From: Afipia massiliensis
Lineage (GTDB): Bacteria; Pseudomonadota; Alphaproteobacteria; Rhizobiales; Xanthobacteraceae
Reading direction: 5' to 3'
Length of the DNA stretch: 64,000 bases
Assembly: GCF_001006325.2 (NCBI RefSeq)
Contig: NZ_LBIA02000001.1
Span: 1,489,501-1,553,500 of the forward strand
Below are positions 45,573-56,127 of the stretch, piece by piece. Positions within the stretch are counted from its first letter, which is position 1. Every line of letters starts with the position of its first letter. A program made the translations under genes and the position numbers. A model generated the notes under the pieces. That model saw nothing but the letters and a program-made list of their open reading frames with translations, ran no database searches and was not told the origin of the DNA.

Positions 45573-45602
45573 AAAAAGCCGCGTCATGACGCGGCTTTTT
45601 TA
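45573..45602 (+). terminator. Rho-independent terminator
   Basis: AAAAAGCCGCGTCATGACGCGGCTTTTTT forms a GC-rich 9-bp stem with U tract, 25 bp after the L,D-transpeptidase stop. The A tract on the other side lets it also serve the convergent nuclease gene. Confidence 0.93.
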
Positions 45603-45610
45603 TTCCATCT

Positions 45611-46210
45611 TCATCGCATTGCCGCCGTGCACCAGCCGCTGCGCCTGCCGCCCTGATACGACCGCACGTGGCCCGAGGCGAGTAATGCTGCTGAAACGCT
45701 CGGCGTGCGCCGCGTGGCGGCATCCGCAACCACCCGCCCGTTATATTTGTCGGGACCGATGTTGAAGATCGCGACATCGCCGCCCGCGAGCAAGGCACGC
45801 AGCGCCTCGTGTGACGCTTCGGCCATCCGGAATTCTTCCGCGCACGCGCCCTTCATCTCCGGCGCATCGATGCCGCGCAGCCGCACCCGCGTCATCATCT
45901 CAAGACCCGGCCACAAATGAACCCGCGCCTCGAACGTGTCGCCATCGATCACACGTACGACCTCGACGGAATGGCGCACGTCAGCATGGCCGTCACGGCT
46001 CCATGGCGCAGGACCGGCAGGCGACGCCGGATTTGCCGCAGACAGGATCGAGGGCGCGGCGGACGGTCCGCTCCATGGCAAGCGGTCCCGTCCCGGGATC
46101 ACGGTTCCAGCCGCTATGCCGGCGACGAAAATCAGGCCAAGCATCCAAGGCGGTGAGCCGTGAACCGGAAACCGTGACGTTTGACGATAAAGAAGCCGAT
46201 CTAGGAACAT
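45611..46210 (-). CDS. Thermonuclease family protein (SNase-like)
   Basis: This 199-aa protein has an N-terminal hydrophobic segment (residues 22-40) and an SNase-like domain with VIDGDTFEARV (metal-binding Asp), VRLRGIDAPE (catalytic Arg and Asp) and KYNGRVVAD. It is probably a membrane-anchored or exported nuclease. The C-terminal part contains RSYQGGRRSGWC, characteristic of a rhizobial group. It is convergent with the L,D-transpeptidase gene across a shared terminator. Confidence 0.85.
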   Translation of the reverse strand: MFLDRLLYRQTSRFPVHGSPPWMLGLIFVAGIAAGTVIPGRDRLPWSGPSAAPSILSAANPASPAGPAPWSRDGHADVRHSVEVVRVIDGDTFEARVHLWPGLEMMTRVRLRGIDAPEMKGACAEEFRMAEASHEALRALLAGGDVAIFNIGPDKYNGRVVADAATRRTPSVSAALLASGHVRSYQGGRRSGWCTAAMR

Positions 46211-46280
46211 ATGCCTAGAATAGGACCAAAACTAGCTCGGCGGCAAGAACGATCAGGATCATCCGTAGTCGTACGTAAGA

Positions 46281-46496
46281 CTAGAAGTCGGAACACAATC
46301 CCTTGTGTTCCCAGTCCCCGTAACGGGTCGGCTCCAGCCCCTTGGGGCCCTGAACCTCTTTCGCGCCCTTGGCATTGTCCTGAGCGGCGTTGCGCCGCGC
46401 TTCGGCTTCGGCCAGTGCCCGCTGCGCCTGCGGCGACAGCGGCTTGCGCCCGGCAACGGCATCGACAGGGTTGGAATGAGACGGGTCATGGTTCAT
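46281..46496 (-). CDS. DUF1674 (SDHAF4-like) protein
   Basis: This 71-aa protein ends with the DUF1674 signature PKGLEPTRYGDWEHKGLCSDF. Mitochondrial relatives (SDHAF4/Sdh8) help assemble the flavoprotein subunit of succinate dehydrogenase. The N-terminal half is Ala/Glu/Arg-rich and helical. The ATG at 46496 has GGGAG upstream and gives the family length. An open frame to 46688 adds unrelated sequence. It is divergent from rsmB. Confidence 0.88.
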   Translation of the reverse strand: MNHDPSHSNPVDAVAGRKPLSPQAQRALAEAEARRNAAQDNAKGAKEVQGPKGLEPTRYGDWEHKGLCSDF

Positions 46497-46746
46497 GGCT
46501 GACACTCCCGGGTGGTCAGAGCCGAAATTCAAATCTAGATAGACCGGGCCCGCGATCAAGGCCCGTGGTGCACGCCGTATCACGCAGCCGGATGGTTGTA
46601 TGTGAAGCGGCTTACATTTCCCGAGATGTTTTAGACAAGACGATTCACACACGACACAATTCTTACATTTGGCATATTCCCGTGCCACGTAGTCACCTCA
46701 TCGCGACGTCCGTCGCGTTTGTCCCGCCAGCGAATGTTTTTTCCGC

Positions 46747-48093
46747 ATGAAGCCTTCGAGATTTGTCCCGCCCACCGAGGTGCCCGGCCTCGCAGCGCGC
46801 AGGATCGCGGCCGATATTCTCGATGGCGTGCTGCACAAGCACCGCATGCTGGACGATCAGCTCGATGGCGTCGGCGCTCATCCCGGATTGAAGACACTCG
46901 CCGATCGCGATCGCGCGCTGATGCGCCGGCTGGTCGCGACCATCCTGCGGCGATTGGGCACGCTCGGCCATGTGCTGTCGCGGCTGCTCGACCGCGGGAT
47001 CCCAAGCGACGCACCGCGCGCACAAAGCGCGCTGCTGATCGGCGCCGCGCAGATTCTGTGGATGGAGGTTCCCGATCACGCCGCGGTCGATCTGTCGGTG
47101 CGCCTTGTGCAAGCGGATCGCCGGGCCGCGAAATACGCCGGCCTCGTCAATGCGGTGCTGCGGCGCTGCGCGCGCGAAGGCCAGCCGTTGATCGACGAGG
47201 TCAAGTCGCAGATGCTCGATCTGCCGCCGTGGCTGACGGCGCGCTGGATCGCGACTTACGGCGAAGACACAGCGCGCGCGATGGCCGCCGCCATCAGCGT
47301 CGAACCGGCGCTGGACCTGACCGTCAAATCCGATCCGGGCGGCTGGGCGACGCGCCTGCATGGCGAGGCGCTAGCGACCGGCACGGTGCGAACGCTGCTG
47401 CATGGATCGGTGACCATGCTTCCCGGTTTCAACGAAGGCGAGTGGTGGGTGCAGGATGCAGCCGCCGCGATGCCGGCCCGGCTGTTCGGGGACATCAAAG
47501 ACAAGACCATCGCCGATCTGTGCGCCGCGCCGGGCGGCAAGACGGCGCAACTCGTCCATGCCGGCGCGCGGGTGACTGCTGTCGACCGCTCGCCGAACCG
47601 GATTGCGCGGCTGCGCGAGAATCTGGCGCGGCTGTCGCTAGAGGCCGATACCGCCGTCGCGGACGCCACCGAATGGCAGCCGCCTGGCGAATTGTTCGAT
47701 GGCATACTGATCGATGCGCCATGCGCCGCGACCGGCACGATCCGTCGGCATCCCGACGTTGCCTGGCTGAAACAGGAATCGGACATCGGCGCGCTCGCCG
47801 CGGTACAAAAGCGCCTGCTGCAGAAGGCGGTCACGCTGCTGAAGCCCGGCGGCACCCTGGTCTATTGCACCTGTTCGCTGGAACCGGAGGAAGGCGAGCA
47901 AGCTGTTGCGAGCGTCCTTGCCGCCGAATCAGGCCTGCGGCGCGCACCTGTCGGCCGGGATGAGGTTTCTGGGCTGGACGAGATTCTCACGTCCGAGGGC
48001 GACATCCGCACCTTGCCTTCGCATCTCGCCCATGGTGATTCGCGCTTGGGCGGCCTCGACGGCTTTTACGCGACGCGCCTCATCAAATCCTGA
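46747..48093 (+). CDS. 16S rRNA (cytosine-C5) methyltransferase, RsmB family
   Basis: This 448-aa protein has an N-terminal NusB-like helical domain (residues 15-160) and a C-terminal RsmB/NOP methyltransferase domain. Visible motifs are LCAAPGGKTAQL (AdoMet), the acidic AVDRSPNRI, IDAPCAATGTIRR with the first catalytic Cys, and LVYCTCSLEPEE with the nucleophile Cys. RsmB methylates C967 of 16S rRNA. The order rsmB-heparinase-like-purH appears to be a core arrangement. Confidence 0.92.
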   Translation: MKPSRFVPPTEVPGLAARRIAADILDGVLHKHRMLDDQLDGVGAHPGLKTLADRDRALMRRLVATILRRLGTLGHVLSRLLDRGIPSDAPRAQSALLIGAAQILWMEVPDHAAVDLSVRLVQADRRAAKYAGLVNAVLRRCAREGQPLIDEVKSQMLDLPPWLTARWIATYGEDTARAMAAAISVEPALDLTVKSDPGGWATRLHGEALATGTVRTLLHGSVTMLPGFNEGEWWVQDAAAAMPARLFGDIKDKTIADLCAAPGGKTAQLVHAGARVTAVDRSPNRIARLRENLARLSLEADTAVADATEWQPPGELFDGILIDAPCAATGTIRRHPDVAWLKQESDIGALAAVQKRLLQKAVTLLKPGGTLVYCTCSLEPEEGEQAVASVLAAESGLRRAPVGRDEVSGLDEILTSEGDIRTLPSHLAHGDSRLGGLDGFYATRLIKS

Positions 48094-48310
48094 CTTCAAG
48101 TGCCGTTCTGGCACGCAAGTGATTCGCGGCGAGCGGTCAACCGTCGCGTCCGTCATGCGCGTGCCAATGAATGCCCTTTAGGTGTGCCTGATCGGTGTCC
48201 TTGGGGGTGCCTGCGGGCATTTTTCGGATTACAACAGTGCGCGGAGATTCCCTCACAGTGCGGCGCGTTGGCGTCCCGCGTGGGTTTCGGGGGAGGAATG
48301 CTCCGGTTTA

Positions 48311-50134
48311 ATGGGGAACGATCACGTTCGGCGGCGGGGAATAACCGATTCCGCCAGCGTGATCCAGGACAGGGCGCACGTGGCGGTCGCTTACCGACGA
48401 CGCATCTCGTCTCTTCTGCTGGGCCGCGCGGCGCGGAACGTACTCGCACGCGCCAGCGGGCAGTCGGTTGCGCTGTCGCGCTTCTGGCCGGGCCGCACCG
48501 ACCGGCTGCTGATTGCCCCGAACGATCTCCGCACCGTCGACGCGACGCGCGCGTCGGAGATCTATGCCGGGCGTTTCGTTTTCGCCGGCAAGATCGTCAC
48601 CTCACATGGTCGCTCGATTTTTGAACTCGATCCGCCGTCGGAAGACTGGGAAGCCAACCTGCTCGGCTTCGGCTGGCTGCGCCATCTGCGCGCGGCGGAT
48701 TCCGCCATCACCCGCGCCAACGCACGCTCGCTGATCGACGACTGGATTTCAAAACCGATCCGCAAGCGCGGCACCGGCTGGCGTGCCGACGTGCTGGCGC
48801 GGCGCGTGGTCTCGCTGCTGTCGCAGGCGCCGCTGGTGCTGAACGACGCCGACGGAAAATTCTACCGGCGCTTCCTGCGCAGCCTGACCCGCGAGATTCG
48901 CTATCTGCGCTATACGATGGTCGATATTCCCGATGGTGTGCCGCGCCTGCAGGTGCTGATCGCGCTGTGCTATGCATCGCTCTGTCTGGCCAATCAGGCC
49001 AAGCATATCCGCACGGCGTCGCGCAAACTCTCCGACGAATTGCAACGGCAGCTGCTTCCCGACGGCGGGCATATTTCGCGCAATCCGGGCGCGCTGATCG
49101 AACTGCTGCCCGATCTTTTGCCGCTGCGTCAGACCTTCACGGCCCGCAACATCGCGCCGCCGCCGGCGCTGTTGAACGCGATCGACCGCATGATGCCGAT
49201 GCTGCGGTTCTTCCGCCATGGCGACGGCAGTTTCGCGCTGTTCAACGGCATGAGCAGCGCGCCGTCGGGCCTGCTCGCAACATTGCTCGCCTATGACGAC
49301 ACCCACGGCATCCCGATGTCGAACATGCCGCATTCGGGTTTTCAGCGCCTCGACGCCGGCACCACCGCCGTCATCATGGATACCGGCGCGCCACCGCCGC
49401 CGGCGGTGAGCCGCGACGCCCATGCCGGCTGCCTGTCGTTCGAACTGTCGTCCGGCACCAGCCGCATCGTGGTCAATTGCGGGATACCTTCCACCGGCCG
49501 CGACAACTGGCGCGCCTTTGCGCGCTCGACCGCAGCGCATTCGACCCTGATCTGTCACGAAACCTCATCGTGCCAGTTCATCGAGTTGCCTGCCATGAAG
49601 CGAATGCTGCAGGGCGCGCCCATCGTCAGCGGACCGTCCAATGTCGGCGTGTTTCGCGAGGTCGCCAACGACAGCATTCAGTTGACCGCGAGCCACGACG
49701 CCTATGCGCGGCAGTTCGGCGTCGTGCATCAGCGCAGCCTGACGCTCTCGTCCGACGGCGCCCGGCTCGACGGCGAAGACACGTTGCTGAATGCATCCGG
49801 CGCCTCGTCGCGCAGCAGGCCCGACGACTACGTGCTGCGGTTTCATCTGCATCCGTCGGTGAAAGCCAGCCGCCTCACCGACGCGCGCGGCGTGATGCTG
49901 GTGCTGCCCAACCGCGACGTCTGGACGTTCGAAGCCCTCAACGACAAGGTTGATCTGGAAGATAGCGTGTTTCTGGCAGGCTCCGACGGGCCGCGCCGGA
50001 CCGCCCAGATCGTGATCCGACAAAACCGGAAGGACTCGCCGAGCGTGCGCTGGAGCTTCACCCGCTCGTCTGCGTCAGCGACCGTGACCAATGCCCGCCG
50101 CGACGCCCGCCGCGAGCCGGAATTGCCGCTTTAA
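48311..50134 (+). CDS. Heparinase II/III family protein
   Basis: This 607-aa protein has an N-terminal alpha-alpha toroid-like helical region (residues 60-330) and a C-terminal heparinase II/III beta-sandwich (FQRLDAGTTAVIMDTG, then HAGCLSFELSSG, and RPDDYVLRFHLHP). The family includes polysaccharide lyases acting on uronic-acid-containing chains, but this conserved alphaproteobacterial group has no proven substrate. No signal peptide is obvious. The ATG at 48311 is chosen, with GGAGG about 15 nt upstream. The frame is open from 48182. purH follows. Confidence 0.82.
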   Translation: MGNDHVRRRGITDSASVIQDRAHVAVAYRRRISSLLLGRAARNVLARASGQSVALSRFWPGRTDRLLIAPNDLRTVDATRASEIYAGRFVFAGKIVTSHGRSIFELDPPSEDWEANLLGFGWLRHLRAADSAITRANARSLIDDWISKPIRKRGTGWRADVLARRVVSLLSQAPLVLNDADGKFYRRFLRSLTREIRYLRYTMVDIPDGVPRLQVLIALCYASLCLANQAKHIRTASRKLSDELQRQLLPDGGHISRNPGALIELLPDLLPLRQTFTARNIAPPPALLNAIDRMMPMLRFFRHGDGSFALFNGMSSAPSGLLATLLAYDDTHGIPMSNMPHSGFQRLDAGTTAVIMDTGAPPPPAVSRDAHAGCLSFELSSGTSRIVVNCGIPSTGRDNWRAFARSTAAHSTLICHETSSCQFIELPAMKRMLQGAPIVSGPSNVGVFREVANDSIQLTASHDAYARQFGVVHQRSLTLSSDGARLDGEDTLLNASGASSRSRPDDYVLRFHLHPSVKASRLTDARGVMLVLPNRDVWTFEALNDKVDLEDSVFLAGSDGPRRTAQIVIRQNRKDSPSVRWSFTRSSASATVTNARRDARREPELPL

Positions 50135-50256
50135 ACCACTGAATATTGTCCTGTTTCAATTGCCCTCAAAAAAGGGGGCTTTTGGTGAACTGGGCCGTTT
50201 TGCCGGGCGGAAAACCATGCTACCCGGCGGCATCTATCGAACCAGGACCCTTTCTC

Positions 50257-51849
50257 ATGGCTGACCACCCGCGCCGCGTCACGCGCGCACTCCTCTCCGT
50301 TTCCGATAAATCCGGCCTGATCGAATTCGCCCGCGCGCTTTCGAACAGCGGCATCGAACTGGTCTCCACCGGCGGCACCGCCAAGGCCATTGCCGAGGCG
50401 GGCCTCAAGGTCCGCGACGTGTCGGACCTCACCGGATTTCCCGAGATGATGGACGGGCGGGTCAAGACCCTGCATCCGAACGTGCACGGCGGACTGCTGG
50501 CGATCCGGGACAATGCCGATCACGCGCGCAGCATGAAGGATCACGGCATTGCGCCGATCGACCTTCTGGTGGTCAATCTTTATCCGTTCGAAGCCACCGT
50601 GGACAAAGGCGCGTCCGAGGACGACTGCATCGAGAACATCGATATCGGCGGTCCGGCGATGATCCGCGCCGCGGCGAAAAACCATCACGATGTCGCCGTC
50701 GTGGTCGAGGCGTCCGACTATCAGGCGGTGCTGGACGAGCTTGCTGCCAACAAGGGCGCGACCACGCTCACCCTGCGCAAAAAACTTGCGCAAAAAGCCT
50801 ACGCTCGCACCGCGGCTTATGACGCGGCAATCTCGAACTGGTTCGCCGATCAGCTGAAGATCGACGCGCCCGACTTCCGCGCCTTCGGCGGCAAGCTGAT
50901 TCAGGCGCTGCGCTACGGCGAGAACCCGCATCAGGGAGCGTCGTTTTACAAAACCCCCGATCGCCGTCCCGGCGTCGCCACCGCGCGCCAGCTGCAGGGC
51001 AAGGAACTGTCCTACAACAACATCAACGACACCGATGCAGCTTATGAATGCATCGCGGAGTTCGATGCGAAACGCACCGCCGCCTGTGTCATCGTCAAGC
51101 ACGCCAATCCGTGCGGCGTCGCCGAGGGCGTTGACCTCGCCAGCGCCTATCGCAAGGCACTGGCTTGCGATTCGACATCAGCCTACGGCGGGATCATCGC
51201 GTTCAACCGCACACTCGATGCCGATGCGGCGAACGCCGTCGCCGGAATCTTCACCGAAGTCATCATCGCGCCGGACGCCACCGAAGAAGCCATCGCCATC
51301 ATCGGCAAGCGCAAGAACCTGCGCCTGCTGCTGGCCGGCGGCCTGCCCGATCCGCGCGCGGCAGGTCTCATGACAAAGACAGTGGCCGGCGGCCTTCTGG
51401 TGCAGACGCGCGACAACGCCGTGGTCGATGACATGACCTTCAAGACCGTCACCAAGCGTGCGCCGACCGACGCCGAGCTGAACGATCTGCGCTTTGCCTT
51501 CCGCGTCGCCAAGCACGTGAAGTCGAACACCATCATCTATGCCAAGGATCTCGCCACCGTCGGCATCGGCGCCGGCCAGATGAGCCGGGTCGATTCGGCG
51601 CGCATCGCCGCGCGCAAGGCCGAGGACGCCGCGAAGGAATTGGGACTTGCCGCACCAATGACCAGGGGTTCGGTGGTAGCGTCCGATGCGTTCTTCCCGT
51701 TCGCGGACGGTCTGCTGGTGGCGATCGAGGCCGGCGCGACGGCAGTGGTTCAGCCCGGCGGCTCGATGCGCGACAATGAGGTGATCGAGGCGGCCGATGC
51801 TCACGGCATCGCCATGGTGTTCACCGGCACGCGGCACTTCAAGCACTGA
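50257..51849 (+). CDS. purH: Bifunctional AICAR transformylase/IMP cyclohydrolase
   Basis: PurH carries out the last two steps of IMP synthesis: formylation of AICAR with 10-formyl-THF, then ring closure. At 530 aa it has the standard length. The N-terminal IMPCHase region shows [23 protein letters not shown] and [13 protein letters not shown], and the C-terminal AICARFT region shows KHANPCGVA with the catalytic Lys-His and VQPGGSMRD. The ATG at 50257 ([13 protein letters not shown]) follows CAGGACC. Confidence 0.98.
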   Translation: MADHPRRVTRALLSVSDKSGLIEFARALSNSGIELVSTGGTAKAIAEAGLKVRDVSDLTGFPEMMDGRVKTLHPNVHGGLLAIRDNADHARSMKDHGIAPIDLLVVNLYPFEATVDKGASEDDCIENIDIGGPAMIRAAAKNHHDVAVVVEASDYQAVLDELAANKGATTLTLRKKLAQKAYARTAAYDAAISNWFADQLKIDAPDFRAFGGKLIQALRYGENPHQGASFYKTPDRRPGVATARQLQGKELSYNNINDTDAAYECIAEFDAKRTAACVIVKHANPCGVAEGVDLASAYRKALACDSTSAYGGIIAFNRTLDADAANAVAGIFTEVIIAPDATEEAIAIIGKRKNLRLLLAGGLPDPRAAGLMTKTVAGGLLVQTRDNAVVDDMTFKTVTKRAPTDAELNDLRFAFRVAKHVKSNTIIYAKDLATVGIGAGQMSRVDSARIAARKAEDAAKELGLAAPMTRGSVVASDAFFPFADGLLVAIEAGATAVVQPGGSMRDNEVIEAADAHGIAMVFTGTRHFKH

Positions 51850-51866
51850 CGAGAGAGCGCGTGCGG

Positions 51867-53258
51867 TTACGCCCGCACGCGCGACAGCAGCAGAAGCCCC
51901 GCCGAGAAGAACACCACCAGCACGGCCATGCCGGCCTTCTGGCTCATGGTCACGGCGGTCACGATGCTGACCACCAGCGGCGCCATGAATGACGTCACCT
52001 TGCCGGATAGCGCGAACAGCCCGAAGAACTGCGTGATGCGGTCCTTCGGTGCGAGGCGAATGAGCAGCGTGCGCGACGCCGCCTGCATCGGTCCCGCGGC
52101 CATCCCGATCAGGACACCGAGCGCCAGATAGACCTGCTCGGCCGGCGATCCGAACAATTTGCCCGGCATCGGCGGCGCCACCTTGAACACGAAGAACAAC
52201 GTGTCGCGGTCGATCGACAGGATCACCGCGCAGGCGAGCAGCAGGATGGACATGCTGCCCGCGATCACGGTCTTCGGGCCGAGCCGATCATCGAGCTTGC
52301 CGCCGAGCCATGCCCCGATGGCTCCGGAGAACGCCAGCAGGATACCGAACGTGCCGATCTGAAGGGTCTGCCAGCCGAAGGTGCCCGCGGCGTAGATGCC
52401 GCCAAACGCGAACAGCGCCACCAGCGCGTCCATGTAGACCATGTTGGCGATCAGGAATGTCAGCATCACCGGCTTGCCCGGCAGGGTCGACAGCGTTTCG
52501 CGCAATTCGCGCAGGCCTTCGCGCACCGCGCCAAGCGCAGGCGTCTTCGCCGCGCGATCGGGCGTGAACAGAAACATCGGCAGCACAAAGATGATGAACC
52601 AGAGTCCGCTCAGCGGCCCGGTGATGCGGTCGCCCTCGTGCGTTGCCGGATCGAGGCCGAACAGCGGTGTGAGACCGAACAGCGTGCGGCCGGTGTCGCC
52701 GCTCGCCGCGAGAAAGCCGAGCACAAGAACGAGACTGAGAATGCCGCCGACATATCCGGTGGCCCAACCCGTTCCCGACAGCCGTCCGATCCGCTCCGGC
52801 GGCACCAGCGTCGGCATCATCGCATTGTTGAACACGGTGGCGAATTCGATGCCGATGGTCGCAAGGCCGAACGCGATCAACAGCGGCAGAATGACGGAGG
52901 AATCGCCCGGCTTGCCGATCCACATGATCGACGCTCCGATCACGAACAGCGCGCCGAACGCAGCGATCCACGGCTTGCGGCGGCCGCCTGCATCGGCGAT
53001 CGCACCCAGCACCGGCGACATGATGGCGATCACAAGTCCCGCCGCCGCGGTGGCGAATCCCCACATTGCCTGTCCGCTGGCAGGATTCGCCGCCACATGG
53101 GTCGCGAAATAAGGCGCGAACACAAATGTCGTGATCAGACTGAAGTATGGCTGCGCCGCCCAGTCGAACAGAATCCAGCCGAAAACGGCCGAGCGCGGCG
53201 GATAGGTCGGCGCCGACACGTTTGCGTGACTGTCATGCGCCGGAACAACTTGAGACAT
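51867..53258 (-). CDS. MFS transporter, Atg22/UMF1-like
   Basis: This 463-aa protein has about 12 membrane segments. The N-terminal FGWILFDWAAQPYFSLI and the PVLGAIADAGGRRKPWI loop are typical of the Atg22/UMF1 group of major facilitator proteins, whose fungal relatives export amino acids from the vacuole. The substrate in bacteria is unknown. It is convergent with purH (17-bp gap) and divergent from the gamma-glutamyltransferase. Confidence 0.9.
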   Translation of the reverse strand: MSQVVPAHDSHANVSAPTYPPRSAVFGWILFDWAAQPYFSLITTFVFAPYFATHVAANPASGQAMWGFATAAAGLVIAIMSPVLGAIADAGGRRKPWIAAFGALFVIGASIMWIGKPGDSSVILPLLIAFGLATIGIEFATVFNNAMMPTLVPPERIGRLSGTGWATGYVGGILSLVLVLGFLAASGDTGRTLFGLTPLFGLDPATHEGDRITGPLSGLWFIIFVLPMFLFTPDRAAKTPALGAVREGLRELRETLSTLPGKPVMLTFLIANMVYMDALVALFAFGGIYAAGTFGWQTLQIGTFGILLAFSGAIGAWLGGKLDDRLGPKTVIAGSMSILLLACAVILSIDRDTLFFVFKVAPPMPGKLFGSPAEQVYLALGVLIGMAAGPMQAASRTLLIRLAPKDRITQFFGLFALSGKVTSFMAPLVVSIVTAVTMSQKAGMAVLVVFFSAGLLLLSRVRA

Positions 53259-53375
53259 GATCGAAATTCCTGCCGAATCAACGCGGACATTGTCCCTCGT
53301 TGCCGCAAAACCATATAGTGCGGCGGTTCAATTGCTATCGCGTTTTTACCCAGACATGGGTTGCCGGAGGAAGTC

Positions 53376-55121
53376 ATGGCCCCGATTACCAAGCGCCGCG
53401 CGCTCGCTTTCGTTCTCGGCGTCTTCGGCCTGCTGTTCGCTCCGGCCTTCGCGCAGGATTCGCGGCATGGATATTATGCGCCGCCTGCGCTCGATACGGT
53501 TCGTCCGGTCGCTGCGAAAAACGGCATGGTCGTCGCGCAGGAGCGGGTCGCTGCAGAGATCGGCCGCGACATTCTGGCGCGCGGCGGCAATGCGATTGAT
53601 GCGGCGGTCGCCACCGGATTCGCGATGGCCGTGACCTATCCGCGCGCCGGCAATCTCGGCGGCGGCGGATTCATGGTGATCCATCTGGCGGCGAGCAACG
53701 AAGCCGTCGCCATCGACTATCGCGAAAGCGCACCGGCCGCCGCCACGCGCGACATGTTTCTCGGCGACGACGGCAAACCCGATACAAAGAAATCCCGCGA
53801 TCAGGCGCTCGGCATCGGCGTGCCCGGCACAGTCGCGGGATTGGCGCTGGCGCTGGAAAAATACGGCTCGGGGAAATTCAAACTCGCGGATCTGATCACG
53901 CCTGCGATTGCGCTCGCGCGCGACGGCTTCGTAATCGCCGACGATACAGCGGACACGCTGCCGGACTGGCATCGGCGGCTGGCGAAATGGCCATCGAGCC
54001 GGAAGATCTTTTCACGCGCCGACGGCACATCGCTGCAGCCCGGCGATAGCTTGATTCAAAGTGATCTGGCCACCACGCTGGAAACGATTTCCGCGCAAGG
54101 CGTGAGGGGCTTCTACGACGGTGCTGTCGCCGAAAAGCTCGCCGCCGGAATCCAGGCTGCGGGCGGCATCATCACCCGCGACGATCTCAGGGCCTATCAA
54201 GCGGTCATCCGTGCGCCGGTGCGCGGCACCTATCGCGGTTTCGAGATCGTATCGATGCCGCTGCCGTCCTCGGGCGGCACCGTGCTGATCGAGACGCTGA
54301 ACATTCTCGAGGGCTACAAGCTGCGCGAGATGGGCGCTGGATCGGTAGATGCGCTCCACGTGTCGATTGAAGCGATGAAGCGCGCCTATGGCGATCGTGC
54401 GCGCTACCTCGGCGATCCGGCCTTCGTCAACGCGCCGATGCAGCAACTCCTCGCGAAGGACTACGCCGCGAAGCAGCGCGCCACCATCGACATGACCAAG
54501 GCGACACCGTGGAGCGAGACGACGCTGGTTTCGCCGCGCGAAGGCAGCAACACCACTCATTATTCGGTGGTGGATTCATCCGGCAACGCGGTCAGCAACA
54601 CCTACACGCTGAACTTCAGCTACGGCCTCGGCCTCGTCGCGGACGGCACCGGCGTGCTGCTCAACAACGAGATGGACGATTTCACGGCGGCCCCCGGCGC
54701 ATCGAACGCCTACGGCCTCGTCGGTTTCGAGGCCAATCTGCCCGGTCCCGGCAAGCGCCCGCTGTCCTCGATGTCGCCGACCATCGTGCTGAAAGATGGC
54801 AAGCCTGTTCTGGTGACGGGCTCGCCCGGCGGCAGCCGCATTATTTCGGCGGTGCTTCAGGTTGTCATCAATGCCATCGACTTCGACATGAATGTTGCTG
54901 CGGCGGTGTCGGCGCCGCGGCTGCATCATCAATGGCGGCCCGACGAGGTTCGCGTCGAGCATGGATTTTCCGAAGCAACACTGACCGCGCTGCGCGAACG
55001 CGGCCATCGCATTATCGCGCCGCTGGGGCAGACCTCAGTCAATTCCATCGCGGTCACGCCCGACGGCTTGCTCGGCGCCGCCGATCCCCGCACACGCGGC
55101 GCAGAGGCCTCCGGATACTAG
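53376..55121 (+). CDS. ggt: Gamma-glutamyltransferase
   Basis: This 581-aa periplasmic enzyme cleaves or transfers the gamma-glutamyl group of glutathione. It has a signal peptide (ending AFAQ), the N-terminal GGNAIDAAVATGFAM and NLGGGGFMV segments, the autocleavage site at Thr in SNTTHYSVVD that makes the two subunits, and GSPGGSRII near the C-terminus. GGAGGAAGTC precedes the ATG at 53376. An SDR gene follows after 100 bp. Confidence 0.96.
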   Translation: MAPITKRRALAFVLGVFGLLFAPAFAQDSRHGYYAPPALDTVRPVAAKNGMVVAQERVAAEIGRDILARGGNAIDAAVATGFAMAVTYPRAGNLGGGGFMVIHLAASNEAVAIDYRESAPAAATRDMFLGDDGKPDTKKSRDQALGIGVPGTVAGLALALEKYGSGKFKLADLITPAIALARDGFVIADDTADTLPDWHRRLAKWPSSRKIFSRADGTSLQPGDSLIQSDLATTLETISAQGVRGFYDGAVAEKLAAGIQAAGGIITRDDLRAYQAVIRAPVRGTYRGFEIVSMPLPSSGGTVLIETLNILEGYKLREMGAGSVDALHVSIEAMKRAYGDRARYLGDPAFVNAPMQQLLAKDYAAKQRATIDMTKATPWSETTLVSPREGSNTTHYSVVDSSGNAVSNTYTLNFSYGLGLVADGTGVLLNNEMDDFTAAPGASNAYGLVGFEANLPGPGKRPLSSMSPTIVLKDGKPVLVTGSPGGSRIISAVLQVVINAIDFDMNVAAAVSAPRLHHQWRPDEVRVEHGFSEATLTALRERGHRIIAPLGQTSVNSIAVTPDGLLGAADPRTRGAEASGY

Positions 55122-55221
55122 CGGTCGCTGCGGCGCCCGCATTTGCCTGATGACGCGCCGGTGATTGGCGTAGACAATGGTCCGAAGCCGGCCGGCAGCA
55201 ATCCAGCGAGGAGAAGGCACC

Positions 55222-56112
55222 ATGACAACGCTTAAGGGCAAGACGCTGTTCATTACCGGCGGCAGCCGCGGCATCGGACTTGCGATCGCACTGCGGGCTG
55301 CGCGCGACGGAGCCAACATCGCCATCGCCGCGAAAACCACCACGCCACAGCCGAAACTCGAAGGCACGATCTATACTGCCGCGGAGGCGATCAAGGCGGC
55401 TGGCGGCAAGGCGCTGCCGCTGATCTGCGACATCCGTGACGAAGCACAAGTGCTCTCAGCCGTCGAAATGACCGTCGCGGAATTCGGCGGCATCGATATC
55501 TGCATCAACAATGCCAGCGCCATCAGCCTGACGGACTCCCAGCGAACCGAAATGAAACGCTTCGACCTGATGATGGGCATCAATACGCGCGGCACTTTCA
55601 TGGTGTCGAAATACTGCATCCCGCACCTGACGAAGGCGGCGAATCCGCACATCTTGATGCTGTCTCCGCCGCTCGACATGAAGGCGAAATGGTTCGAGCA
55701 TTCGACGGCCTACACGATGGCGAAGTTCGGCATGAGCATGTGCGTGCTCGGCCTCTCGGGTGAACTGCGCCGCGCAGGCGTGGCGGTGAACGCGCTGTGG
55801 CCGCGCACGCCGATCGCTACCGCTGCCGTCGGTAACTTGCTGGGCGGCGAGGCCGTGGTCCGTGCCAGCCGAAAGCCGGAGATTCTGGCCGACGCCGCGC
55901 ATGTGATTTTCAACAAACCCTCGCGCGAGTTCACCGGACAGTTCTGCATCGACGACAAGGTCCTGTTCGATGCCGGCGTCCACGATTTCGAGCCTTATCG
56001 CGTCGATCCGTCGGTGCCGTTGCTGTCGGATTTTTTCGTTCCGGACGACGACGTGCCGCCGCCGGGCGTCAAGGTGATGGCGATGCCTTCACTGGGCGCC
56101 ATGCAGCACTAG
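55222..56112 (+). CDS. SDR family oxidoreductase (HSDL2-like)
   Basis: This 296-aa short-chain dehydrogenase has TGGSRGIG at residues 12-19, a central NNASAISL segment and YTMAKFG as the Tyr-x-x-x-Lys motif. The wording around LMLSPPLDMKAKWF and the C-terminal extension are characteristic of the HSDL2-like group linked to fatty-acid or sterol metabolism. GAGGAGAAGG precedes the ATG at 55222. It is convergent with the GST gene. Confidence 0.9.
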   Translation: MTTLKGKTLFITGGSRGIGLAIALRAARDGANIAIAAKTTTPQPKLEGTIYTAAEAIKAAGGKALPLICDIRDEAQVLSAVEMTVAEFGGIDICINNASAISLTDSQRTEMKRFDLMMGINTRGTFMVSKYCIPHLTKAANPHILMLSPPLDMKAKWFEHSTAYTMAKFGMSMCVLGLSGELRRAGVAVNALWPRTPIATAAVGNLLGGEAVVRASRKPEILADAAHVIFNKPSREFTGQFCIDDKVLFDAGVHDFEPYRVDPSVPLLSDFFVPDDDVPPPGVKVMAMPSLGAMQH

Positions 56113-56127
56113 CAGTCAGAATTCGTC